A DNA stretch of 64,000 nucleotides from NCBI GenBank assembly GCA_022559845.1, contig CM040126.1, forward strand, positions 223,516,641-223,580,640, given 5' to 3'. Positions 35,633 to 46,820 of this stretch are shown in pieces; position 1 is the first letter of the stretch, and every line of letters starts with the position of its first letter. The translations under genes were made by a program, and so were the position numbers. The notes beneath the pieces were generated by a model. That model was not told where the DNA came from, searched no databases, and saw nothing but the letters and a program-made list of their open reading frames with translations. The stretch is from Amorphophallus konjac. Its lineage: Eukaryota; Streptophyta; Magnoliopsida; Alismatales; Araceae.

Positions 35633-38344
35633 TTTGCTTATGAGCAAGTTTTTGGTGAATTTCTTGTAGAACATCATGTAACAAGCAAGATAATCATGTA
35701 CGTGTATATGTCGTGCCGTGGATTTTCACTCATTTATAGAGAAAGTACTCCCAATGCAATGCGACGCCAGTAGCATCTTACCCCATGATTTTTAATATGT
35801 TTCCAACAATCAGCCGAGAGGACTAGCATAGAACCATTGAACACAATCAGTGCTCGATCGCATATTCTAGTATAAATCAAGCTACTTTCACGTTTCAAGC
35901 AATAAAATATGGCCAGTAATATAACAAGTTCATGATAACAATAATTCAATGAATGAACGCTTCAATTAAGAATGCGAGGGATCAAGAATGACTTAAAATA
36001 AGGTTATGCTCATGGAAACAATTCGACAGCATAACAGTACATTCCTTATCTTCCATAATTTAAAATTAAGTATCTTGATCAATATGACAAGTCCTAGACC
36101 ATCAATAATCCATCTAGGAACTTTGGAATATCAACCCTTGGGTCAAAATCTCGGGTTAAAGTACTTAGGAATTATGACGGTCAATTAATGGGCCGCTACA
36201 TGAACGTGACGATCTAGTAAGGGACCGTTAGAATGGGCTGAATCCAGAAGGAATAAGTTGGACTCAGTAATGTGACGGTTGTATACTGGACCGTTAGATG
36301 TGCCTCATCGTCGAGTAATAGGCCGTTACATGGACAAAATTCAAAACTTCGGTAGTGCTTTTCTAGACAATTTGGGCTTTAATAGTACAACATGCTCGGC
36401 GTCTTAGTGAGAATCCCAGGCTCATGGAGACTTACGGAGGTCTTGAAACAAGATTTTCTAGTCTATTGGAAGGAATATCCAATAGAGAGGTCCTCAAGTT
36501 CAAGATGATGTTCCTATTGTGCAAAAGTGTGAACTAATGGTCATATACCGGAATATATGCCATGTACTTAGAGAAATTGACTCTATAGATGAGAAAAGAG
36601 TGTAACAGTGATGAATCAATGTTTAAAATCTCACCACTATAACTTTGAAATCATGGATTTAATAAAAACTATCGGATCTTGGCATGAAACTAGCATATGC
36701 TTAAAATAACCTCAAGGTACCATAAAACATGCAATTACTGCCATGAATTAGTAAATACTCAGAATCATGAAAACATGTTAAAACTTAGATAACTAGGCTT
36801 AGTTATAAGCTAATTTGAATGTTCTCAATTCTGTCTCGAATTGACAGAACATAGCACTCTAGCGGTCTAAGACATGCGTGTCACAGTGATGTGGCGGTTT
36901 ATCGTGGAGCCGTCAGAAGGTTGTGACGCTCTGATTCTGGTCCGTTAGAGGTTACAGAGAAACTTAAGTATGACAGAATGTCTGACGGTTTATCGTAAGG
37001 CCGTTAGCGTAATTTGGCGGTCTAACTATAATCCATCAGAGTACTGCTGACAATAAAGTAAAAGAACTATGGTTTAAAACATCTCACACACGAAGAATCA
37101 AAATAATTAACTACTCTAGTCATGACAAAATGAAATAAAGGCCATCTAGATGCATAGGTTGCAGTGAATTAACAAGAGAATATATTTTATCTTTAATTTA
37201 GGCTAAAGATATGCATGTATGCATAGACCGAACTAAAACATGAAATTCATGGTCTATAGTGCAACAAATCAAACAAAACCAGAGGGCTTTTACTCCTATC
37301 ATGATGTTCTTGCCATTCATGAGATAACCTACCCCTTTCCTGGGCTTTCAACTTCCAATTCGGGACTGCAAGCCACGCCCTAGTTCTTCAATTCCTGTGA
37401 ATTTTCAGCAACTTCACGTCGCTCTAACTCCATAATCCCTTGACCTATAGACGTGAAATTTGAAGGGTAAGAAGATGAAACTAAGGGGAACAGAAAGTTC
37501 TAAAGACACTTAGGCTAAATACCTTCATTTGGTTCTCTAATCCTTTGATCTTCAGCACCCCGTTGCACAGTCTCCTGGGTTATTGTAGTAAAACCAGCAA
37601 CCTTGGGCATCTCTAACTCTTTGTGTGCTTGATCTCCTAGCACGAAATTTTGAGAGATGTTAGTCCTATGTATTAACAACAAAAAGTTCTAAAGAACCTA
37701 CCCCAAATACCGAATCTTTACCTTGATTCCATGCAGGCCAAAGTAAGGGTCACTCAGTCCAAAACTAGGGTCTATTTATAAGTTCTAGCTAGAGTTTTGA
37801 GGATTAGATCGATTCTGGAGTCCTTATTAGACCTTAGATCGACTTCAGAGACTCCTTAACATGTTTACTAGTCCTCCCATCTCGATCCCTAAGAGATAGA
37901 CTACTAAAAATCTAATCTTTTTGGCCTTTCTTCAATTCACGGAATTGACAAAGTGTAACGGTCGGACCCTGGAGCGTCAGGTCACTCTGGCGGTCGCACG
38001 ATAGACCGTTACCAATCATAGGTGCCGAATTTGAAATGAGTTCAAATTCTTATTTCGTCTTATCCACTTAATTATTTAATTAATGAGTATTTATCCTTAT
38101 AATTCGTGATTAGGCTAAGTAACCTTCTAAATTATGGGCCAAATTTGATGGGCTTGGTCCTTAAACCTTTTGGGCTTTAATTAAGTAGGCTAGATTAATA
38201 GTTTACCATAATTCGGCCTTAATAATGATTTATTTAACCTAATATCTATTTATTAATTCATTTAGATCTTTATAAATTCCTAATAAATTACAGAAAATCA
38301 TTAAATAACTCTAAAATAATTTATAAATATTCTGGGTCATTACA
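35633..38344 (-). repeat. LTR of chromovirus O, proximal part
   Basis: Continuation of the LTR begun at 20480, ending GGGTCATTACA at 38344. It holds many GACGGT...GACCGTTA hairpin words (36170-36330, 36860-37030, 37955-38012). No gene is visible. Confidence 0.75.
37773..37783 (-). promoter_or_regulatory. TATA box of LTR O
   Basis: Minus strand CTTATAAATAG, about 570 bp into the LTR from its start at 38344. Confidence 0.6.
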
Positions 38345-39903
38345 GCACGGCCGCTCGATAGGCCGCTCCAACGCTGGAAAGAGAAGCCGGACGAAGACTG
38401 GTCTGGCAACAGAACGGTCCAAGGAAGGCCGCACGAAGGCATTGCACGGTCCGATCTGGGCCGTGTATCCTTGTAGATGGATAGATGAAGACCGTGTGAT
38501 GCTGCCAAACTCCAAGATGTAGGACTTGATCCTCCACCCCTTCTGGCCGGCCAGAGGGGATGGGCCTCGTGCTGTGCTGATGCTTACCTGCAAAACAATG
38601 TAGAGGATAAGAAAATAACACCAAAATTACCCCTGGAACATGTAGCAACTATAAAATAGAATGGAAAATTAACATAATAACACGGAATGGGCGATACCTG
38701 GGGTGATTTTTAAACTCCCATAGGGCGTGAAAACGATAGGAGGGTGTGAAAATGATGTGAAACAGTGAAAAACGTGGATGAAAAGGTGATGAAAAGAAGC
38801 ATGCAAAGGACGAAAAGACCATTAAAAGCCTAGACCGAACACAAAGAAAGTGACTACTCCCTTGACTGGAGGCTCAAAAGGACGTAGAGAGCCTCCCTCC
38901 CTGGCTATAGCTAGCTCAAGAATTCGATAGAGCTTCGACGTTGACGTTGGATCCCCCCTTCAAGCTTGGACTAGGGGTTATATTTATAGACCCTTGAAAG
39001 TCTAGCCCCGAAATTGGATTTTCCACTGAAAATTAGGGCGTGATTATTAAACAAAAACCGTAGATAATACTCCTATCTCCCACCAGGATCAAACGGCACC
39101 CCATTTGGTGGAAAAACCATGGAGAAAATGGCGAAGGAAGGTGGAGGTTTAACCACGGATGGAGGGAGAAAATTCAATACAACCCAAGATATCGGGCCTG
39201 TACGCAGTCTCTCGATAGGCCGCCCAGTCATGTACATGGTCTATTGGTAGACCGCCTAATGTTGTCGGTGATAAATAAATAAAATGGGAAATTATCCAAT
39301 TATTCTATCGAACTGACCAGCTATCACGGCGCTCGACTCTTTAGGATAAAACGGTCTAATGCTAGACCACTCAATTGTGGCACGATCCAATGCTAGGCCG
39401 TGTAAACCGTGTCGGTGATAAATTCAATAAAATAGGATAAATAGATAATTATATGAAAAATCCATCGACTTAGGACTCTGGGAATTGGACGGTCTAAAGA
39501 TAGGCCATTCAATGGCAGTAAACGACTGGACTCAGACCATGTAAAAGCTTGTCGATGGAAATTCAAAAAAATCAAATAAATATCCAATAAATCGTTCTGA
39601 GCTTGTAAACGGTTCCAAATAGGCCGCCCAATCACTGAACGGCCCATCGCTAGACCGCGTACAGCCTGGACATTTGAAATTAATAAAATGGGATAAACGA
39701 GCCCATTTACCCCGAAAACCAAGCGAAATCAAGGCCCATTAAGCCCGATTCCAAGAGCAGACCTAGCCAGGGAGGGAGATACCCATAAAATAAACCCAAA
39801 GACATGCCTGGAAATAGCCCAATGAGTAATGAACAACTCAAGGCATCAACAAATGGTGGTAAGAGGAATGACTCAACTCATAGGCAAAAAACGGGTGTCA
39901 ACA
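38345..39903 (-). repeat. LTR X, main part (minus strand, probably the 3' LTR)
   Basis: On the minus strand it starts TGTTGACACCCG at 39903, a typical Ty3/gypsy LTR start, preceded by purine-rich AAGGAGAGACATC. At least seven hairpin words of the ACGGTCTAT/ATAGACCGC type lie in U3 (39205-39223, 39235-39256, 39351-39370, 39381-39402, 39489-39509, 39609-39629, 39639-39660). It is split at 38344 by element O. Confidence 0.65.
38979..38990 (-). promoter_or_regulatory. TATA box of LTR X
   Basis: Minus strand CTATAAATATAA, about 915 bp into the LTR, consistent with the minus orientation. Confidence 0.62.
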
Positions 39904-41196
39904 GATGTCTCTCCTTAACGTCCTCTTTGCAGGGGAGCGAGCAGAGGTGAAGCGAAAGTGAAATGGAACATAGAGATGAAGCGAAAATGAAGCGGAGCAG
40001 ACTGAAAAGCGGGCGTTAAGGCAAAAGACACCTGTTTTCCCACCAACGAGCGATAGGAATCTTCCAGAAAAACTCTGAACCAAACACAAGGAAGGATCGG
40101 ACTAAAATGACACCAATCTGGAGAAACTAACTAAACGAAAAAGAAAAACATACGATCAACCTCATGGGGGACACAATCCCTCGGACCAATGAGGGGACCG
40201 GAGCAAGCAACGAAAGGAAACATACTAAAACTCCAGACAGGGACCTTCAGTCAATCAAACCAGGTGAATAGACCAGAGAAAACCTTCCAACTCTGAGTAG
40301 AATATTTTCTCCTACTCGAAACCATGGACGCACAATCATCCATCACAAATGAGACACTTTTAGACAGACCATGGGTCATGAATGCTCAAAGGATGCTTAT
40401 GATGCATGTTGGGCTAAAATAAAAGAAATCATTAAAACGAATGCAAATAAAGCCACAAAATAGAAAATACTCAAGAATAATATTGCTAGATCGGGGTAAT
40501 CAGGGTCACCACACTATCTGCAACCACGGTGTGGGAGATAGAATCATCGTCCCCTAATTTCCCCAACCTAACGGCCTATCCGATGATTAAACGTGTGTAC
40601 CTAGATCATCATCATTTTTGTTATAGGGGAACATCAAATCCTAGAACATGTGAACAACCAACTAGTTCTTGAGATAATATAGCATGGATACCATATAGTA
40701 ATGCAATAAGGGATACATGGAATGGGATACTTACCTGACGGCGGTGAAAGGCAAGGGGCAGTGAAAGGCAAGTTGGAATGATGCTGTAGAACAAAAGGTC
40801 ATGCACAAAGTTTTGCAATTTCATCATGAAATGGTTATTCAAGCTAAAAGAAATCAGCAATTAATCCACATAATGCAGCAGAGACAAGGCTTAAAACATC
40901 ACTCACCATTGTAGCACATACATGGTCTACATTATGGCCGCTCATGGATTTAAACGGTCCATATGGGGCCGTGCACTCATTCCTAGTTTGGATATGACAG
41001 TGAAACTACACAGCCCTATATGAGACCGTTCATTGAATGATACGGCCATACACCAGCCGTTTAATGGAGGTGAATCGTCATAATTAAATGGCCCAATTGG
41101 AGACCGTCCAAGAGGTACACGGTCGATCGATAGACCGTGTACGTCCTGGCGGTTTCAAAAAAATAAAGCTCGGCTCTATTCATCTTCCTCCACCGT
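39904..41196 (-). other. Internal non-coding region of element X
   Basis: No gene is seen. 40480-40640 is homologous to the reverse complement of 12610-12850, at a similar distance (about 0.6 kb) from the respective LTR start. X is therefore related to the Tat-like element of 5.6-15.5 kb. Further hairpin words lie at 40930-41150 (for example 40959-40977, 41119-41140). Confidence 0.55.
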
Positions 41197-42314
41197 TGTA
41201 ATGCCCTGGACTCTTATTAGGTCTTTCGGATCTTCTTCGGAGAGTTTCAGATCGCTTTTGTGGGTCCTGAGTTGAGTTTAACGATCCGTGTTGGTTTTTC
41301 TCTCGTACAAGTTACGAAACCCTGCGGTGAGTTTATTTCTCAGTTCATCGACTCGAGAACGTTACAGCAGCAATGTACTCTTTGAGAGGATCGTTTCGGC
41401 TATTTTTACGTATTTTCCTGAATTAGTGGATTTTTGGCACAAAAATCAAAATTTTTAGAAATTAGGAAAATTTCGTAATTTCTTCTATTTATTCCTTTCA
41501 CCCCCTCTCTCCTCCCTCATTTCTCTCATCTCTTTCTCTCTCTCGTTCTCTCTCCTCTCTGGCCCGTTCACTATGGGGCACGTACCGTTGCGGAGCTGGC
41601 CGAGGTGGGGACGCGATGGAGTTATCGGGACGCGGGATAGAGCGACGGTTTGAGCGTGGCGTAGCGCGTTCCCTCGGTGGATTCTGAGATCGGTGTTGTT
41701 CATGTTTTGGCGTTTTCGACGTGGTTTAGTCGCTTCGGCGCAGGATTTCTTTGGTGGATGTAGGGAGACGGATCACCTACTTCTCCTCTACGTTTCCCTG
41801 CAGTTTTGCATTGTTCGGTGAGCATACGAGTGGGTTTCCTTCAAGTTCAGGAAAACCATGCTTTTGGGGAGTTCGCAGGGTTCGCCAAAAAACGGCGACG
41901 ATTTTTAGATCAATTGGTATCAATCGAATCCCTGGAATGTCAGCGTTCCAGATCTGCTGATTTCGTGTCGATCGGTTGTCATTTGGGGCCGGTACGAGCC
42001 CAGGAACCCCGGTGACCCAAATAGGGTTAATTCGGTGGAATTGCCCGTTTCAAGCCATTTTTGCGTTGTTTTCACCCCTTCCGGAGTGTGGAAGGTTGGT
42101 ATTATCATTATAGTTATTTTCCCCCTTCGATCGGAATTGAACGGGGCGTGGAACCGGCCTTTAGGGCTCAGATCCGTGGTTCTCCGCCGTGACTGGTACA
42201 CCGGACCGGATGGGCCGGTCGACCGGCGGTTGCCCGTGCGACCTTGTTGGTTTGGCTGATGGTCCAGTCGGCAGGACCACCAGGGCCAGTCAACTGACCC
42301 TGTCAGGTCGACCA
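41197..42314 (+). repeat. Start of a Ty3/gypsy-like LTR, cut by SIRE-like element 3
   Basis: TGTAATGCCCTGGACTC at 41197 resembles chromovirus LTR starts. GC-rich sequence follows to 42314, where a SIRE-like LTR begins. No primer site or coding region of this element is in the window, so family and orientation are tentative. Short open frames across it look non-coding. Confidence 0.45.
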
Positions 42315-42419
42315 TGTTGTGCCCCTGTGGTTTTGATGATAGCAAACACCATGAGTCATCATTCAGGTTGATGGCACATACACATATTCTTCTTTTGCAT
42401 AAGTAGAAGGTCCGTGCAG

Positions 42420-43280
42420 GCAAGTCTACTTTGAGTCGGTGCATCACTGCATTATGCATGTATGTCCGTGCAGGCAAGTCGGTGCACTCAAACACTTGCT
42501 AGATTCATTGCATTCTGAGCGTCTCACGTTACGTCTCATGTACCGTCTCAACATATCCAGCGTCTTATGTTGTGTCTCACTGAGCGTCTCATGCAAAGTC
42601 TGTACATCGGTCAAGTCTGTACATCGGACCAAGTCTGTACAGTCTATGTGTTTCACACATTTAAAGTCTATACATTCCTATCTTTACCTACGTTCCCTGG
42701 TTTTGTAAACACACAAAGTCTGTACACTGCATTGGTTGCATGGACTGCCATTCAAAGTCGGTGCAACTTTGCTTGCACGAGCTGAAGTCTACACATTGTC
42801 TTGCTGCACGCACTTGAAGTCTGTACATTGTCCACTTGCAGCACTAGCACAAGTCTGTACAGCCTGTGTGCTTCACAAACGCCAAGTCTATACATTGGCT
42901 AGCTGCACAAACACTAAGTCTACACATTGATGCTACAATAAGTCTATACATTCTTTGCAGTTCTACGTCTCATGTTACGTCTCACTTAGCGTATCATGTT
43001 GTGTCTCATGCAAGTATGTACATCGTCTGTCTGCACAAGTCTATACATTCGCATGCTAGCAAGTCTGCACAAGTCTATACATCCGCATGCTAGCAAGTCT
43101 GCACATGGTTGCTTTGATGTTGCATCAAGTCTATACATCGTTGTTTGTTCATGCATCATTTCTATAGTCTGTACATCCTTTAGTGGCGTATCAATGCAAC
43201 GTTTGAACTTTACATCGGCCAAGTCTATACATTGTCGCCTATGCTTGTATCACTTGTCAAGTCTATACATTGCCGCCTGT
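42420..43280 (+). repeat. U3 array of the word AAGTCTRTACAT
   Basis: More than 20 degenerate copies (GCACAAGTCTGTACATCG and similar), irregularly spaced at 15-60 bp, fill the U3 upstream of the TATA box. A second word, GCGTCTCATGTT, recurs between 42515 and 43010. Confidence 0.88.
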
Positions 43281-43518
43281 TCAAACTTCAGACTTACTCG
43301 ATGCATTCTTTTCTTTTCCATCAGAGTTGATTCAAACTGACATCAAATTTAACCTGACAGGATTTATACTCGAGGAGCTTAATGAAGGCACGTGATCCGA
43401 GGATAAGGGGAGTACCAGGATCGTGACACGTGTATTGAAGCCTGCTAAAATGCTGCCACATGGTCAAGGCGTTTGGGCGGGAATCATGGAGAGCACACTC
43501 CCTATCTGTTTGCTGTTG

Positions 43519-43530
43519 CTATATATATGA
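43519..43530 (+). promoter_or_regulatory. TATA box of SIRE-like LTR 3
   Basis: CTATATATATGA lies about 1.2 kb into the LTR and just after the word array. Confidence 0.65.
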
Positions 43531-44426
43531 AGCTTCTTCCTCAGAAGAAGATCAGATCGTGAAGGCTCGAGAGCAGAGAAGCTTGAAGCAGCAGAGAGCC
43601 ATGAGAGCAGAGAAGAAAACCCACGATCTAGAGAGAAGAAAAAGAGAAAGGAGAGAGTTGAGAGAGAAGAGTTGAGAGAGATTTGTTCCTCAGATCTTTG
43701 GTTCAAAACCAGATCTGAGCTTGCTCAATTATTTGAGCTTCATTCCCTGTAGGGATATATTTTGTGCTTTATCGTATTTAGCTTTCTGTTGTTGTCTTGT
43801 TTCCCATTTTGTGTTTTCTTTTCAAACCTTTCTTCAAGCTATTTGCCAGCAGTGCAAGCTGTGATGCACAGCGGCGAGGTGGATACCTCAGACGGCTAAG
43901 CTGTATTGCCCAGCGGAGCAAGCTGTGTTGCTCAGCGTTTGCAGTGGAGGATTCCACTGGTCGGGTTAAGCTGTAGTCCCCAGCGGTTGCAGAGGTGTAT
44001 CCTCTGGATAAGTCAAGCTGTAATTCCTCAGCGGGCGAGACTAGGTCTCGGACAGTAAGCTGTGAAGCTCAGCGGTTGTAGGCTAAGCAGTAAGGCCCAG
44101 CGGACGCAAACTGTGTTGCGCAGCAGTAAGCCACACTTGGATTGAGTGTGGGGTGGACGTAGGTCTGCTGACCGAACCACCTAAAAATATGGTGCTCTAA
44201 GTGTTTGTGTGATTGCTTTTGATCTGATGTGTGGCTGTGTTTCCTAATTCTCTTCTCAGATCGCTTCATTTCTGATCAGATCCAACGCTCTAGTTAGTAA
44301 TCTTGTAGATCTGTTGAAATTCCGCATTAGAGCCTTATTTTGGTTTTAAATTAGGCCATCGATCTATTCACCCCCCTCTAGATCCACACTTTGTGGTGAC
44401 AGAGTGCTTCCATCTAACATAACAGT

Positions 44427-44438
44427 TGATATCAGAGC
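44427..44438 (+). other. Primer binding site of SIRE-like element 3
   Basis: TGATATCAGAGC, a one-base variant of the tRNA-Met complement, two bases after the LTR end. Confidence 0.82.
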
Positions 44439-44482
44439 CTAACTCTTCTACAGGGACTTACAGCCCGAAGAGGAAGGTACAG

Positions 44483-46820
44483 ATGGATGCAAGAGGGTTG
44501 ATCGCTGAAGGACATTCTACCACCAAGCCCCCTTACTTTGATGGATCAAATTATGCATACTGGAAGAACCGTATGCAAGTCTTCTTGAGGGCGAAGGATT
44601 ATGAGACTTGGAAGGTGGTGAGTAAAGGACCTTTTGAGCTGTCCCCAAACGAGGATGTCTGGACCAAAGAAGAGATCCGAAGGTCCACTCTGAACTGGAG
44701 TGCCATCAATGCGATTCAGTGCGCCCTGCACCCCACAGAGTTCTCTCATGTATCGTCTAGCACTTCAGCCAAAGAGATGTGGAATAAGCTGGAGGCTATC
44801 TACGAAGGGACCTCTTAGGTCAAAGAGACGAAGGCAAACCTCCTGGTGTCAGAGTATGAAGCTTTCAGAATGAAGGCCAATGAGACCATCAAGGAGATGT
44901 ACGCTCGACTGATAGTCATCACAAACGGTCTTAGAGGTTTTGGGAAGACATATTCAAAATATGAGATTGTAAGGAAAATCCTGCGTTCCCTGACTCCTAT
45001 TTGGCACACTAAAGCTACTGTAATGGAAGAGTCAATGATCTGCACAACACCAAGGTAGATGAGTTGATTGGATCGCTGATGGCTTATGAAATACATCTGC
45101 CGAAGATAGAGGCAGCTGAGAAGAAGAAAAAATCGATCGCTCTGAAAGCTGGTGCTAGCAAATCCAGCCGATCTAGCTATAATGGATCATCAGCTGAGGA
45201 GAGCCTGTCTGTAGAAGAAATAGAAGGTGATGAGATAGCAATGATCACCAGAGAATTCAGGCGGTTCCTCAGGAAAGAAGGAAGGCGATTCAGCCGAAGA
45301 AACCATGGTGGTGGTCGACGGGATACAAGGTATAAATTCAACTCTGCTAAAAATCTTAAACTAATGTGTGTTACCAATGCAGGAAGTCCGACCATCTGAA
45401 AGTTGATTGTCCAGAGAATCAGAAGCACAAGGACAAGTCCAAGAGAAAGAACACTAAAGGGAAAGCCATGGTAAGTACCTGGAGTGATGAGGATGAAGGT
45501 ACCTTGAGCAGCAGCTCGGACAGTGAGGAAGAATCAGAAAAACCTATGTGTCTTATGGCAACCAGTTCTGAAGACAGAGAGGAAGATTCTGATGAGGTAC
45601 CCTCTCGATTTGATAATTTTACCATTGCTGATTGGATAGATGCCTATCATGATATTGCTGATATAGTAGATGATATTAGAAAAGAAAATAGGCATCTAAG
45701 AAGATAAATAAATTCCATGCAAAATGAGAAAACATTGACTGATAAAATTGCATGCCTCGAATCTGAAAATGCTAAGCTGAAACTGACATGTTCTGAAATT
45801 GAAGAAATCAAGCATGAGTTAATAATTTCTAAGGAAGAGAATGAGAGGCTAGAAAATGCAATTGATGAATGGAAATTGAAAATACAAATATATGAGAGTG
45901 AGATGAAGCTTGTAAATGAAAAGTATGAAGCTGTCCTAAGTGTGAACACTGAACTGAGGAAATCTGTTGAAGATGTTCAGAAAGATAATGAGGACAAGCT
46001 GAGAACAATAGAAAAGATGACCCAAGGTTCAGAGAACTTAAATGCCTTATTAGGGTCAAAAGTCAACTTCAGGAGAGAGGCTCTTGGATTTAATTCCAGC
46101 GCAACTAAAAGTTTTGCAATGAAGACTGTATCATTTGTTGCACAGAAAGAGAAAAGACCTCTCATTAACATGAATTCAGATAATTCTGTAAATAAAACTA
46201 TGAACCTGAAGAAGCCCAGTGCTGAGGAGAAGGGCAAACAAAAGATTGGTGAGCCTAGCAGACCTGGTACATCCAAGCCAAATCCTAAAGCTCAGTCTCA
46301 GGTTAGGGGTCAGCCTACACATGCATATAAACCCCATGGTAAGGCCATCAAGTCTCCACCACCACCACCATCTCAGAAGAAGACCCAACACACACCAGTA
46401 AATAGGTCAGCAGGGTCAAAGGTGCAGGGGAGACAGAATGCATTTAGAAGTCAACCCAAACAATTCCACCAACCCAGAGTTCAGTCCTACTACACTGCAC
46501 AGTCAACCTATTCCAATAGGTCAGGGTGGACTAGGACTCCGGGGAGGTATACAGGTCATGCATATCAAGCTACACAGTCTCACAGACCTTACACCAGAAA
46601 TTGGGTTGGTGGGTATGGCAATTGGACACCTAGGAACATGCATTTCTTTAGCCAGCCCAGAAACTACTATGGCCACAATTTCGTGAATGCACCCTGGCCA
46701 AGGCACAGGCAAAGAAGCAACAAATCTGTCAATAATCATGCTGGTGCCAACAAGAAGAAAAACAACAAAAAAAGAGGAATAATAACAGAAAGAAATTTGG
46801 AAAATCCAATGAACAGAATT
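44483..46820 (+). pseudogene. SIRE-like gag of element 3, broken
   Basis: From ATG 44483 the protein has a DUF4219-like N-terminus (KPPYFDGSNYAYWKNRMQVF), a UBN2-type capsid region (EMWNKLEAIYEGTS; SEYEAFRMKANETI), one CCHC knuckle (CYQCRKSDHLKVDC near 45370), an acidic Ser/Glu stretch and a long coiled coil, then a basic tail. Defects: TAG at 44816-44818 where CAG is expected, a frameshift near 45030, a GT-dinucleotide expansion at about 45365 that shifts the frame just before the knuckle, and TAA at 45705-45707. Here the knuckle precedes the coiled coil, whereas in element 1 four knuckles follow it. The frame is cut at 46820 by an LTR. Confidence 0.88.

Larger units (their letters stand above)
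42315..44424 (+). repeat. LTR of SIRE-like element 3
   Basis: TGTTGTGCCCC with the TTTTGATGATAGCAAAC signature at the start and CATCTAACATAACA at the end, 2110 bp. It contains the GTGGACGTAGGTCTG and CCGAACCACC block (44152-44182) seen in the other SIRE-like LTRs. Between 43860 and 44130 a CAAGCTGT...CAGCGG word recurs about nine times. Confidence 0.88.
42315..46820 (+). mobile_element. SIRE-like Ty1/copia element 3, truncated by Tekay element 2
   Basis: LTR (42315-44424), primer site and gag up to 46820, where a chromovirus LTR starts inside the gag frame. The remaining gag, pol and second LTR would lie beyond the nested insertions. Confidence 0.88.

Noticed and set aside
41485..42495. Frames of up to 191 codons around a possible host gene with a CT-rich leader
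   Set aside because: They lie in a TGTAATGCCC LTR-like segment and cross the SIRE LTR boundary at 42315, so they cannot be one gene.
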